In this document: positions 23,511-35,919 of the stretch, piece by piece | How the letters are laid out: each line of letters starts with the position of its first letter | How positions within the stretch are numbered: position 1 is the first letter of the stretch | Origin: Alisma plantago-aquatica | Taxonomy: Eukaryota; Streptophyta; Magnoliopsida; Alismatales; Alismataceae | Assembly: GCA_963693085.1 (NCBI GenBank) | Contig: OY856409.1 | Span: forward strand, 244,270,558 to 244,334,557 | DNA length: 64,000 nt | Direction of reading: 5' to 3' | The notes under the pieces: model-generated | Seen by the model: only the letters and a program-made list of their open reading frames with translations | Told to the model about the DNA's origin: nothing | Databases searched by the model: none | Made by a program: the position numbers and the translations under genes

Positions 23511-26110
23511 TCATAGAGTGCAACCATTGAATATGTATTCTACTACCTTGGGTGAAATTGTCATTGTAGTTTCCTCTAGTTTCCCCATTACTTGACCCAG
23601 GCCATATGTAGTTAGTTAATCAACTCTTCATCTTCTTCCTTCTGAAATTTCCCCTTCCTTGTCTATCTACTTCATTCACAACCTAATACACCTTCTTATT
23701 CCCCCTTGCATTCCCACCTAGTGTCATGGGTAATCTTCTTTGACCTTGTGTTAACCACCAAGGTTGCATGCCCTCACACTGCCCAACTCCTCATCTCCCC
23801 TCAATTTACACCACCAGTGATCTCTATTGTGGTGAAGGGACAATGTTGACACTATAAGAGACATCAAAATTGTATGCATCTATCAATGATGGAAGCAATG
23901 GCTTGACCTTGAGCAGAGTTGGTTTCCACTCCCCTACTTCCTTCTCCCTTTAGTCTTCCATGAAACATAACCATGACCTTCTTTTTAATCATTCCCCTAC
24001 AATCCTAGCATTGAATAGACATTTTCTCACCTTCATTGCTTCTTATCATCCATCCTCTCCCTCCTTTCATGACCTCCTACATAGAGAGAATAATAGAACC
24101 ACCTGGAGCCTCAAAACCATGGATAAGTACCTATAATGGGATCTATAATCTAACAATATCCTATACATGAAAATGAGAATTGACCAAGGGAATTGGTTGT
24201 GAAAGACCAGTTGAGGACATACAATCTATGTGTTTGGTTAATGTAAGTTTTATTTCAAACAAGTTAGTTAATGTGGCTAATTAGATACTAGTTAAATAAT
24301 ACTCTAGGTGATGTAGATAATTATAATAATTATCTAGCTACCTAAATTGTCTAACTCCATAGTATACATACATACAAACATTTTTTGGTTGGTGCATTAT
24401 AAATATTATTCAAGTCAACTAAGGCTTAATCTCAAAATTAAAAACATTTGTTGGTTAGTGCAGTATAAATATTACATTATAGTATAACTACATGTTTAGT
24501 AAGATTATTGATTCTCTTTATAGGAAAGCTAAGATGATATGGTCTGACCATGTCTACGAAAGATACTATCACATGCATAAACCATGTCACAAAGTCACAA
24601 CTTCAATTGTGTCATATTTTTGGAAGTATCTGAGGAAAATTTTATAAATAGCTAAGAAAACTATCCACACACCACCTGTATCATCCAATAGTGTTAAATT
24701 ATGTTCGGACCTGTAGTTACCTCTAGGATGTATTGATAATATAAAACTCTCTTTACAAGTTTTTACTCCTACTCAAAAAATCACCACTGATACTACTCTT
24801 TTATCATCTCATCAAAATAATCATCTCAAAACAAGTACTTAAGAAGACTTTACTTTACTTATCAGGACATTATGAACTTCACCAACCGCATGTACACCCA
24901 TGTTACATGAGAACATAATAAGGACATGGATCTATTACTTCTCTATGGTTGAAGTTCACAAAATTTTCTAATTGACATGTATTTCCACTAACTTTGGGAA
25001 GACAATATATGTATTAGCTGCCCACCGCATATTATTATGAATATATCACTTTTGGCTCATCATAAACTACTCCTTCTCTCTGATGAGAACAAAAGAGGGA
25101 GGCTAGTCCTCATATTTTGCCTTTCTCATCACTACAGTTCTATAGACCCTTCCTATGTTTTCCTTACATTTGCATTTTTTAAGTTACTTTGGAATAGGTT
25201 TCTCTTAACATGGATAGTCTCTATGGAACATCAAGCAAATGGGTTCACCGCTTTACTTTTGAGATTAAGGATTGGTATAACTTTGAATGACTTTTTGATT
25301 GCCCTACTCTTGAAGATAGTATTTTATAAAATATCTTGTGTGATGCAGCCGATATCTCTTCAATAATATCCATAAACATATAACCTTAATTCACACTTCA
25401 AAATCCAACCCAAACTATTTGGTTTTCATACATACACATGTGATGTTGCTTCTACGCTCAAGGAGAACAGCCTTTTCAAGACTTTGACTATCAGAATGAG
25501 TAATAAGACTTGGCCACTAAGGGGTTTGTTTTTTTCAATTCCTTATACGGAACTTCTAATGAGGACAAGGATTGAGTCTTCACACGTCACTCTTGGGTAG
25601 CCATTGACATATTTGAAGAAGAGTTGGATCACACCATTTCAAGATAATGATTTCATTGTTGCTGCTCAAATTCATGTTCTTTTTATTTTCATTTTTCAAT
25701 TCCACACAAGCATAGAGTTTAAATGGGTTCCCACCTCCATTTGGTAAACATTGCATGGTTGGCGCATTCAAGGTCATGGGGTGATTACAACATGCTCACT
25801 CTAGTTTTCTTACCTACTGGAGTGTTAAGCCACATGTCCAGTCTCTGGACTTTTTACTCTTCTTTTATATGAGAGCTTATATCTGGCATGTTACTCACCT
25901 GACATGATTTTTTATTTATCATAAGTATTTATGCCAACTTACTTTTTATGTTTATTAATGAAATGCTAAATTAAAAAATATAAGTTTTTTAAGTATGATA
26001 AGTTGCTTGGTAAGGAGTGATAGGAAGAAATAGAGTGTTTTTAACTGCATTCAATTACCAACTTGATCTCCAAATTATGGAATTTTTATTGGGTCTCATT
26101 TGGCAACAAT
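23511..26110. other. Unassigned DNA between elements
   Basis: No family recognised. 23,511-24,130 is CT-rich on the plus strand and is the right flank of the gypsy insertion; its left flank is 13,500-13,672. A 109-codon ORF at 25,037-25,366 has no domain I recognise and is flanked by many stops. A short direct repeat (TTAGTGCAGTATAAATATTA and a variant) lies near 24,400-24,475. Old decayed repeat is the likeliest explanation. Confidence 0.4.
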
Positions 26111-26682
26111 GGGCCTATTTGTTTAGACATAATTTCTAAAAATAAATTCCAACTGCACATGTTTTATTTTTTCTAAAAAAATTGGTGATTCGTTCATCCT
26201 GTCACCTAGGGGGTTCGAACTCATCACCACTCATTCATACAACATCACTTTTTCCACATCATTGGGAAATGCACATGTTTTATAACTCATGTTGTTTGAT
26301 TTGATATTGTTGTAACCCATACTCCAAAGACAAACTGCATCGCTAATTTTATTATATACAATTTTGTAGAAATCAATGTGTGTCCATTGTGTGCATAAAT
26401 CAAACTATGCACATTCTAGATATAGTTCATATTCCCTGTATGACAAGTGCTAGCCTATACTGACTACAATTGTGGTATACTTAAATAATAAATCATCAAG
26501 ATGTGTCATAGTGGCAATCCCACCATGGAGCGATTACATCTTCTAACATACATCAACTAAAGGTAAGTCATTAACAAGCTACATGATACCAAACAAAGAA
26601 CATTGCAATATAACTTTTGTTTTGAGTTTTATGTTTAGATAATTATTGTACCACCTGAAACCACTCAGAACCAAATAGGCCC
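26111..26682. mobile_element. Candidate MITE (inverted ends GGGCCTATTTG)
   Basis: GGGCCTATTTGT at 26,111-26,122 and CCAAATAGGCCC at 26,671-26,682 form an 11 of 12 inverted pair about 570 bp apart. GGGCCTRTTTGG ends are common in plant hAT and PIF/Harbinger MITEs. The interior is AT-rich and non-coding. A clear TSD is not visible (CAAT lies near both ends but not in register), so this stays tentative. Confidence 0.4.
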
Positions 26683-26954
26683 TTCAATGCATTGCTAGTT
26701 ACAACTTACCAAACTATGTCTTTGCTTAAAAAATGAAACCTACAAGCCCTTTTAAGTAGAAGATGTAACATGTTTGTGATTGTGGGTTGATAGTTCTGAC
26801 TTTTTTGAATATGTTGTCACCTCTTATTGTTTGCTCACATAGTAAGTGTTGTTAGCTCGTATTAGGCTAATGCCACAAAGTGCCAGATGGTGTTCCGGTC
26901 AACAAATTTGTCACTTTTTAGGTGACTATATTGTGTTGGATTTAAAATTGTCAT

Positions 26955-28253
26955 TGTAGGAAATAGCAACAAATTGTAATTTAACTAATAGGTTTACATG
27001 ACAAGTTTAAGATTTAGATAAGAAATGTAAGAATAAATAAAGCAAGAGTAGAAGAGAATTAACAAACACAAATTAGATCATTCTCTTGACAAAGAAAAAT
27101 GTTACTTACAGAAATTAGTGCTCTGGCATGTTCCAGATGTGTATTGTTCTTCCAATCTTTATCTAGTCATCGACTTATAAAAAGGTATCATCTTTCTTGT
27201 GTATTGACAATATTTAACAACAACACTGATGGTTTTTAGGTACAACAACCAAAAAAATCATGACAAAAGGAAGAGAGGGGATAGATAAGATTTCTCTAGC
27301 AAAACAATTGAACTCCATAAGAGAACTCGCATAGGGAGTGGAATCTATGGTAGGAAACAACTTAGGCTTCAATAATAAAAAAGCAAATGCTCTGAGTTCT
27401 CTGAGTTGTGTTTAACCCTAATACTAGGGACCTTATTTATCACATGACCATTGTAAGCCACTTAAAAGGAATATGAATCACTTTTCAATTCAGGAAGAAC
27501 TAATTTAAGAATTAATTAAGTAGTTATCATATTGTACAAAAAGAAAGGAAGGATGAAATACAATTCCCATGATCCTCATTCCCATACATTTCTTAGTCTT
27601 TCTTATCAAGTGGTTAGGATATCAACTCTAGAAGGAGGGATAAATCCCATCTACATCACTCACAATCAACCCCATGTGTCACAATGTACCTGAGCACCAC
27701 CTTTATAGAAACCCTTGTTCAAGGTCACATTGAATGGTATCTAAGATCATCAAAAGGCATGTGATGAGTGTAGCAACTTCAGGTCTAAGAACCCAATCAC
27801 CACTGTCACTTTGAGAGTTGATTATGACTACCTTCCCATGGTTTACATGTATCACTCTAAAGGTGGGTTTGTCATGTACACTATTCTCTAACAAGTACCT
27901 ATATGTTTGACTTGATATCTAATATCGTGGCCAATGAGACTCCATCACTAGTCAACACACATTCTAGTTTTTTATATGATTGTTGTTTATTTTTCTTCCA
28001 CAATAATATCTGACTAGGGATATAGCAAGAATGTATTTACTCTTAACATACATATAATCTGGTTTTTCAAGTCCTCAACCTGAATGCATATGTAATCAAG
28101 TAACACCATTCTTTAGACATCTATCATTGTTGTGTCATCATCTCATGATTGAGTCAAATATAATAGAAAAAGTACCTTAATATTGTCAAATAAAGTATAG
28201 GATGCCCCAATACAATCATCATATGAATATATCTATGGGCATACACACCAATA
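26955..28253 (-). repeat. 3' LTR of the copia element
   Basis: Its inner end (about 27,580-28,253) matches 53,190-53,850 closely. Shared blocks are ATCACTTTGAGAGTTGATTA against ATCACTTTGAGAGTTTATTA, and GATGCCCCAATACAATCATC in both. It starts TGTAGGAAATAG (plus orientation), compared with TGGGAAATATGG at the 5' LTR. It is shorter (1.3 kb against 1.9 kb), mainly because the 5' LTR has a repeat-bearing segment at 52,500-53,130. Confidence 0.72.
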
Positions 28254-28268
28254 GACTCCCACTTGCAC
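28254..28268 (-). other. Copia polypurine tract
   Basis: The minus strand reads GTGCAAGTGGGAGTC next to the LTR. This is the standard copia tract and lies just after the RNase H coding end. Confidence 0.85.
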
Positions 28269-28299
28269 TTAGATCCAATCACCAACAAATCCAATACCA

Positions 28300-28935
28300 A
28301 GTGATCTAACATGACCATCATGTTTCTACTGTGTAAGTGCTTTTGTCAATGGGTCAGCAACATTTTCTTCTAGTGGGTACTTTGCAAATCTTCACATCTT
28401 TTTGTACAATCTCTCGTATGAGATGAAAATGTCGTAGTATTCTTTCTGGGTTCCTTAGCCTATCCAATAGCTTCAATTTTGTCACAATATTTCTACCACA
28501 TCATCAATGGTTGGAACCAGCACAATTTTATCCAATCAACCTCTTGATCCATATAGTATCCTCTATTGTGCTCAAAATAGTAGGGTACTCAGCTTAGAAT
28601 TAGAAACTATCTGTTGCTCAGAACTTTTCTAGCTTACACTTCTATTTTTAAGGCCAAACACAAAATCAAATTATGATTTATATTCATCTTTGTTAGTTTG
28701 GAAGCTTGCATTGGTTTAACCCTTTACACCCAACTCATTCTTATCTCCATAAACAAGGAATTGGGGCTTAGTGCTTCTCAAGTACTTAAGGATGTTCCTT
28801 ACATGAGTACAGTGACCTTCACCACAATAATATTGATATCTGCTCATCATGTCCAAAACTTACGAGACAATAGGATGAGTATATAACATTGCATACATGA
28901 TAGGTCCAACTGTTGATGCATATGGAAACTTACTC
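28300..28935 (-). pseudogene. pol: Copia RT C-terminus and RNase H remnant
   Basis: Minus-strand frames give MYAMLYTHPIVS, ILKYLRSTKPQFLVYG and TNASFQTNKDEYKS. Further on come HFHLIREIVQKDVKICKVP (across a frameshift) and NVADPLTKALT near 28,335-28,367. These are the copia RNase H landmarks in order. Multiple stops and a deletion in the middle of RNase H inactivate it. The rest of the RT lies across the solo LTR at 31,790 and above. Confidence 0.85.
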
Positions 28936-28939
28936 ATGC

Positions 28940-31789
28940 TTTAACATACTAGATCTCGGACCCTACCCTGGAAGTTGACATTTTGGATTTAGCTAAACAA
29001 GGTTGAAGGTTAGACCTAAATAGATGTTTAGTATAACCACAATGAGATAATGCATGTATACATCACCTTAATGTAACTTAATTTTCAAACATTAATCTTA
29101 GGTTTATAATGGATACATAAAATATGCCATATAACTCATTTTGGTGGTAATATGCAGATAAGAAACTTAATTGGATGAATAATTTAGATAATGGGTTGTT
29201 AATGGTCCATATCACATATCTCATAAAATGAAGTCTCAAAAGTGGAAACAAACTTCAAATTCTAAATCTACATATCAAAATTAGCATACATGTCAAATTT
29301 CATCTAATTTGGACGACCTTGAAATATTAGGATAAGTTTAGGAGAGTGAAAATGAGTAAAAGGCACAAGTAATGAATAATGTGATTATATAACTTCAAAA
29401 TATGGAAATAATGGAAAATTTGTATTCAACACATCAAAGATAACTTGTGGATGAAGTTTGGTCTAATTTGGATGTTGTTTGTGTAAGTTATGCAATTTTA
29501 TGTACATTTTGGACTTTTATACAATTTACCCAATTCAGAGATTTTCTTTGTAAGTTGTCACATGAATTATAATCTTTAGATATTCCCTTACCATTCTCCA
29601 GTTTTTGAACCATGGAGAACCTAGTTGCACCTTGGTTTGAAGGTCTTTCTATCCAAGGGCATTATAGGGATTACCCTCTTTATAAATGAGCTTATCTTTA
29701 AAACTTATCAACCAATGGGGTTATTTCTTTGATTGGAGGTCAGTTGGGATGGCCTATAAGTGTCCATAAACTGAAATTTGATATTCAAGAAGCCTCTATG
29801 ATCTGTCCTCTTGCATGGCCATGAAATCCCTAGGCTAAGGACACATGGAAAGCTCCATGGACACCTCATGCTTGACTTCTTCCTTATCCATGAAGGTTTG
29901 CATGTCCATAGGCACCCTTAGCAATGGACACATGGAAAGTTACTTGACACCTCATGCTTGACTTCTTCCTTATCCATTAAGGTTTGCATGTCCATGGACA
30001 CTCTTATACGTGACGCATGGAAAGTCTCATAGACACCTCATACTTGACCTCTTTCTTTATATAGCCATATCTACCCCTTCCCAACTCCCAATTCAAAAAC
30101 TCTTGCTCTCCTTTATTTCGTCTAGCTTAGAGCATCATTCCTACTCTATTTTCCCAAGAAGGTTTTGTCCCAAGGTAAAAGGAGGTGCCTACCTTGGTTA
30201 AGAAGGCTCCTAGGGTTCCAAATTTCTCTATTTAGGATTTCTTAATCTCCTCCTTGGTGATTTTGGTCACAACTAGTAAGTTTTTTCCTCTCCTTCCCTA
30301 TTTTCATGTTGTTAGTCTTCCTTACACTATCCTCCAAGTTGGAACCATGGTCTTCTATGGTGAAACCCCACCTAGATCCCTTAAACACCCCATCTCCATG
30401 TTCTTTTGTTAGGGTTTTTCGCCTCTAAAGTGGAGAAGGTGCTTCTTGCTCGAGATAGGATCTTTGTTGGAGAAACCAGCCTTTCTAAGCTTGGGAACCT
30501 TACTTATTGGACATTTCCACCTTCCCTAGAGGTTCTTTAGAGGCCTAGGCTTGACTTGGACTGTTTAGACTCTGAATTTGAGTATGATGTATCCCATATT
30601 CTTCTATGTTGAGAAATTCACCTATGCTTATTCATTCTCTTTGTCCTATGGACATTAGCCTATACATAATGTATTTTCTTTTGAAAATCATGGTTCATGT
30701 AAACTACCTTATTTGATATTGATCATGTAATCATGGATATTCTTTTGAACTCTTATCTTATGCTTTGTTCATGATGGAACTCTAAAAGATGACATGTGAT
30801 GTCTTTTGCCCACTTATGAGGTGGATGTATACGTTGGTCACTTATGTGGTAACTAGTTTATATATTCTGACTATACTTTCTACTTGCCTCTACATTTAAC
30901 ATGCTATGTGATTCAATAGAACTAGAGTAGTGTAATTGCATTGTTTTTTATGGCAGATGTGTTATTTCCTACCGAGAAGATGTGATATTTCCTGCTCTTT
31001 TGGGATGGAAAGGAACCTCGTACCCAGGGCAAGATGTGTGATTCTTGGCCTATATTTTATATATTTGGGAGATTGGCAGTATTCCTTTTTCTATCAGGTT
31101 TTAAGTTTATGAGACTTGGTCACCTTTGTGTTTATATTATTCTAGGGCTATGTTTATCTCACATGCATGCAGGTTGATAATATGGGATGTGTGCCATAAT
31201 TCTTTACATGTGCTTGTGTGGCACAATATTTATGTTTTATTAATAGCAAGTATTCTTTTGTTATCATATAATTTCAATTCCTTTTCTCTTGATACCCATT
31301 TGGGTGGTCCTTTTCTCTTTCTATGGGAAGCCTTTTATATTTGATGTCCTTTATTCCATATATTGCTCAATTTCCTATTTAGTATGCACATACCAACCTT
31401 TGCTAATGTTATCTATTTTCTCTTCTTGCTGGGGTATGGTTCTAACCCTAGGTGGAGGACAATGAGGACATGGCATGATGATGTGGATATAGCTTAAGAA
31501 GTTAAAGCTTGGAGACAAAGTTGTTATGGTTTAGATTTCCCTCTACTTAGATTTGTATGTTGTATCATACATGTAAACCCTTATGGGATATTATGATGTA
31601 CTTTTTTAATCTTTTGTGAAAATTGAATATAGTCGTTATTTTTATTCCACCGCTATACTTTGGTTATTTTGAATACCATTTATTGAAATTTGAAAATGTT
31701 ACACCTATTCCTGCATACCTTTGAGTGTGTTTGGAATGGATGTTTTATTCTTCAAAAAAATAGTAAGGGGGTGATCCCGCCTCCTTACA
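28940..31789 (+). mobile_element. Ty3/gypsy solo LTR inserted in the copia RT
   Basis: The start TTTAACATACT (one base from TGTAACATAC) and the end CCTTACA match the LTR at 1150-11,077. Both also share blocks such as TATGTTGAGAAATTCACCTA (30,605) against CATATTGAGAAATTCACCTA (9,949). The flanks CATGC (28,935-28,939) and CATTC (31,790-31,794) are a 4 of 5 TSD. Copia RT reads on both sides. No internal region is present, so the element was lost by LTR-LTR recombination. A TATA box (TATATA) lies at 30,058. Confidence 0.85.
29835..30062 (+). repeat. ~86 bp tandem repeat upstream of the LTR TATA box
   Basis: Two and a half units, each containing GACACATGGAAAG and CACCTCATGCTTGACTTCTT. They end at the TATA box (30,058-30,063). 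The position in U3 would suit a duplicated enhancer; that role is inferred. Confidence 0.8.
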
Positions 31790-33250
31790 CATTCTTTCCC
31801 ATTCTTTACAAGAACTGGGACACAGGGCTCTAGGGAGACTAGTTCCATGGAACATGGTCATATTTCCTCTCTTTGAATCATGCAAGACAAACCTCTTCAA
31901 CACCTTGTCAGTGCATGTACTCTGGATTAGGCCAAGAATCCTTCTAGATCTGTGTCTATAAATTTTAATTCCTAATATATTGGATGATTCACCTTAATCC
32001 TTCATATAGAAGGTACTTACCAGTCATGTATTTACCACCTGTAGGGTAGGTATGTCATCCTCCATCAATATGAGGACATTCTGATCCCAATAACCTTCTT
32101 GTAAACACAGGGTTCATCTTCATTCTGACTAAGGCCAAACTCTTTGAATGTCTTGTCAATTCAAAGATTCCAGGTCTGAGGTGCTTTTTTTAGTCCATAG
32201 ATTGACATATGTAGCTTACATACCTTTTATAGTCATAATAAGCTACAACGGAAAGCATGATCCTGATGGACTTAACCATGGCAAGTGGTAAGAACATTTT
32301 GTCACATCTAACACTGTGAACTTGTTTGAAACCATTTGCAACCAGTCTACCTTTATACGTTGGTACATTACCATCCATGCATGTATGTCTTATTCTTGAG
32401 CACCCACTTGCACACTATGGGTTTTACCCCTTCAGATGGATCCACCAAGGTCCATACTTTGTTGGTGTACATGGAGTCCACCTTATATCTCATGGCCTCA
32501 AGCCATTTCTCATTTTTTGGTCCCTCTATAGCTTCTAGGTAGATTGTTGTCTCATCATCTATGAATAACTCATCGCCTTCTTGAGTCATGAGACATCCAA
32601 ATCTTTCAGGCTCAAGATGTGTAATATTATATCTATGAGGGTCATGTTTTACATGAGGAACTTGATATTCTACAATACTTTGTGATTCTCCTTGTTCCTT
32701 CTATACCTTTATAGGTTTAATATTTTCTTATTGGACCCAAACCTCTTTGAGTTCTAGTTCTCTCCCACTATTTTCTTTGGAAAAAATTTCTTTTCACATA
32801 ATACAACAATCCCCGCATCAAATATTTTGTTGTCAGTTGAAATATAAAAGTAATATCCTTTAGGTCGTATCAAAGTGTTCTAATTTTAGTAACCACTTAT
32901 GGCATTTGTTCTAAAAGGTTCACATACATCTATATGTACGAGTCCTAATAGATCACTTGCTCTCTCACTATTTCCAATGAAAGGGGTTTTTTATCTTGCC
33001 CAATAAACAAGATTTGCATGTCTCTATTGGTTCAAAACCAAAAGAGTCTAGATAACCATCTTTATGGAGTCTACAAATGTGTTTCTCATTTATGTTCCAT
33101 GGATGACAATGACATAGGTATGTTCTATATGAGTCATTGAGTCTTTAGTATTTATGTTATATACATTTATCGCTAGAACTAACAAGTATAGACTATGAGA
33201 CATTGGACCACTACCATAAAGATCTTATCTTTAAAATATAACATCAATCA
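31790..33250 (-). pseudogene. pol: Copia integrase and RT remnants
   Basis: On the minus strand, the integrase core tail is seen as SERASDLLGLVHIDVCEPFR (about 32,890-32,960). Then come EAIEGPKNEKWLEAM and KVWTLVDPSEGVKPIVCKWV (32,368-32,589), which open the copia RT. KGRLVANGFKQVH follows after a frameshift (32,190-32,378), and LGIKIYRHRSRRILGL near 31,950. The YVDD catalytic segment appears deleted between 32,000 and 32,080. Stops and frameshifts are frequent. Confidence 0.82.
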
Positions 33251-33539
33251 TTCGTCATATAAATTCAAATACACTCTTATCCAAATAAGATAAAAAATGA
33301 CACTTTTATTGATAGAAGATACATAATAGGAATTCACAAATTATATTGCATGCCCACTGGGCAGAGATAAATGACAGGTTCCAACTATAGTTTTAGAAAC
33401 TCAAGCTCTACTTAGTTGCACCTCAACTTGCTTACGTTTTCTCAAAATATGCTTATAATAACATATGTGAGAATCCCGTCGGATAATCAATACCTAAGAT
33501 GATAAAGTAGGCATCTTCATCTCAATAATGTATACTCCT

Positions 33540-34390
33540 ATATTGCAAATTTCCATTCCTTGCTTCTTCTTCTTCTTCTTCTTCTTGAGTTCCTCTATGT
33601 AAAGAGGGCAATTCCTTTTGCAATGTGCAAGTTGGCAATAGTGGTTGAAATTCCCTTCCTAACTCACTCCTCACTTTGCTTTAAGTGTTGAAGACTTGGG
33701 TTCCAGGTTGGCCTTAGAACTCTTCTTGGCCTTACTTTTTCCCTTAGACTTTCCCTTTCCTCTAATGATCATCATCACATATCTAGGATTGTCCTTCTTC
33801 ATTTGTGTATCAGTAGTTCTCAATGTGCCTAGCAATTCAGGCAGTGGCTTAGAAAAAAAATTCATGTTATCATGACAAATTGGCAATATGAATAAGGAAA
33901 TGATTGTAGAATAACATCTATGGCCAACTTGGCCTAAAGGAAATCCCAGTCTCTCTAGGTTTTCCATGTACCCAATCAACTTGAGTACATGGGGACCTAT
34001 TGGATCTCCCTCTGCCATATTGCACTTAAATAGTTCTTTTAAGACATCATTTCTCTTTTTCCTAGCCTAGTCCTGGTACATATTCTTATGGCGTGTCACC
34101 ATTTCAAGAACGTCCACGTTTTCATGTAGTCTTTGCAACTCATAGTTCATAAAGTATAGCATCAGGCATTTTATGTCTATGGCATCATTGGGATACTTCT
34201 TGTAAGCATCCCTTTCAGCCTTAGGCGCATTGGGAGGAGGTTCATCTGGTTTTACTGTTTGCAGGACATAAAGTCTGTGCTCATGTGTGAGAATGATTCT
34301 CAGATTTGTGAACTAGTCATGGAAGTGGTTCCCATTTAGCTTGTCTTTCTCGAGGACCGATCGCAACAAATAAGATTTGGTGGTTTCCAT
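33540..34390 (-). pseudogene. gag: Copia gag remnant
   Basis: Starts at ATG 34,390 (METTKSYLLRSVLEKDKLNG) and runs through AYKKYPNDAIDIKCLML and ENVDVLEMV. It continues as MAEGDPIGPHVLKLIGYMENLERLGFPLGQ split across positions 34,018-33,930, then LPELLGTLRT and a basic GKGKSKGKSKAKK tail. After a frameshift there is a degraded knuckle (CQLAHCKRNC), near 33,620, then a run of lysines from a CTT microsatellite (33,563-33,586). Two TAG stops interrupt the first 120 codons. The order matches UBN2-type copia Gag. Confidence 0.87.
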
Positions 34391-35880
34391 TTTTTTCTAC
34401 GATAGAAAAATTGCATTTCATAAAAATAGCTTTTGATTTGATTTTAAAATATTGATGATATTAATTAGGCATCTAATTAATTATTGCTTGCATTATTTTG
34501 TTCAAACTAATATTCATCTATATTAATTCACAAATATTGCAACATACAATCTTTTAGTGGGCCAATATATATATTTTATCAAGTTATGAGTCAGCTTTGG
34601 ATGATCACACATAACGTGACTATTTAGGTAGGAAACTTTTTCCAACTGCATCCAATGTAATTCTAGGATGGATATGAAAAACTCTTTTTCATATTCCATA
34701 TGTATGCTTCTAGACACTTAATCCCATTAAGGTTACCTAGTTAAGACTGAACCAAAAGCCAACACGACAGGCTATGCACCTTGCTTTGACTAAACCTACA
34801 TATCTACCATCACGCTTCTATGAGATGGATGGTTCACTATACTTTGTCTTAACCTACGCTTGGTCAATAAAGCTTTTCATGTGTGTTTCTTATGGAAGGT
34901 ATCTAAGGCTTAATATTGATTGGGGATTTTATATATAAATACATATACATATCCAATTGCCACATACTTATAATGTGTGTATCATATACATACTATATCC
35001 ACAAACAAAACATGCAATCACAAACATCTAAGCAATGGTTATGGCCATTCTAATGAAATTCTATGGAGCCATAAAGAATTTTTGTCCTCCTAAGATCATA
35101 CATCACATGTAGCAACCTATACTATGAACCCATAAGCGGGAACAGGCTAATAGATCGACTGGACTATTCTAGTTGGTCGACTGGACTATTCCAGTCAATC
35201 GGTTGGACCTCCTATTGGTCGAATGGTCTCCATTGGTCAGTAGACTGGCTCCTGGCTCAATCGGTTGTCTGGAATCCTCCAGTTGATCAGTTAGGCATCC
35301 ATTTGATTGGTCGAATCCTACTCCAATCAATCGATTGGATCTCTAGTCAAATGATTGGATCCTCTAGTCAGATGGCATCCAATTTGCTGGCTCCTCTGAT
35401 TGGTCGACTTGACTTCTAGTCAGTCGACTCGCCTGATCAAAACATCTTCTCTTACTAAAAGGAAACAAATTATATTCCTAGCTACTTATTACATTATGTA
35501 ATATGAATACCTTGAGTTACATTCGAGGAGAGCATAGGGGGTCAAGCATTAATTACATTTGAAAAAGAAAAAGGAAGGCTTGATATGCAAATTGAATCTG
35601 TAAGGCATAAAATAAGCCATCCAATCAGACAAGCACCCAAGGGGTATTGACCACAACCATGCATACATCTACCATCAAAATCATTTTAGGGTGATGCACA
35701 TAAGTTGCATTATATCATATCATATATAGAGAGGGTCTACAGGACATTCCCTAGAGTATTTGAAATTTAATCAAATATGCATATTTACATTTAAATGTTT
35801 GCATTATATGTAATCAAAGAAACGATAGAACAAAGTATGATCATATCAATTTAAATCTCAGTACACTATAAATTGATGTG
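34391..35880 (-). other. Copia 5' leader containing a GTCGACTGG repeat array
   Basis: A 1.49 kb leader between primer site and gag, with no coding. At 35,151-35,430 about 13 degenerate units related to TTGGTCGACTGGACT recur every 20 bases or so in both orientations. Related motifs recur in the 5' LTR at 52,510-52,770. Confidence 0.65.
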
Positions 35881-35892
35881 GCTCTAATACCA
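35881..35892 (-). other. Copia primer-binding site (initiator-Met type)
   Basis: The minus strand reads TGGTATTAGAGC, one change from the TGGTATCAGAGC complement of initiator tRNA-Met, four bases from the LTR end. Confidence 0.82.
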
Positions 35893-35896
35893 CCAT

Positions 35897-35919
35897 TGGG
35901 AAATATGGAGACTGAATAG
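35897..35919 (-). repeat. Stump of the copia 5' LTR, left of the nested insertion
   Basis: Twenty-three bases (plus strand TGGGAAATATGG...) matching the outer end of the 3' LTR at 26,955. The rest of the LTR continues at 51,970, beyond the nested Athila/Tat-like element. Confidence 0.7.

Noticed and set aside
25037..25366. 109-codon ORF as a host or transposon gene
   Set aside because: Leucine-rich translation with no motif, surrounded by stops, no start context; kept only as part of the unassigned interval.
26205..26235. tRNA-like B box (GGGGTTCGAACTC) suggesting a SINE or tRNA
   Set aside because: No matching A box at the proper distance and no cloverleaf could be drawn; the motif alone is not enough.
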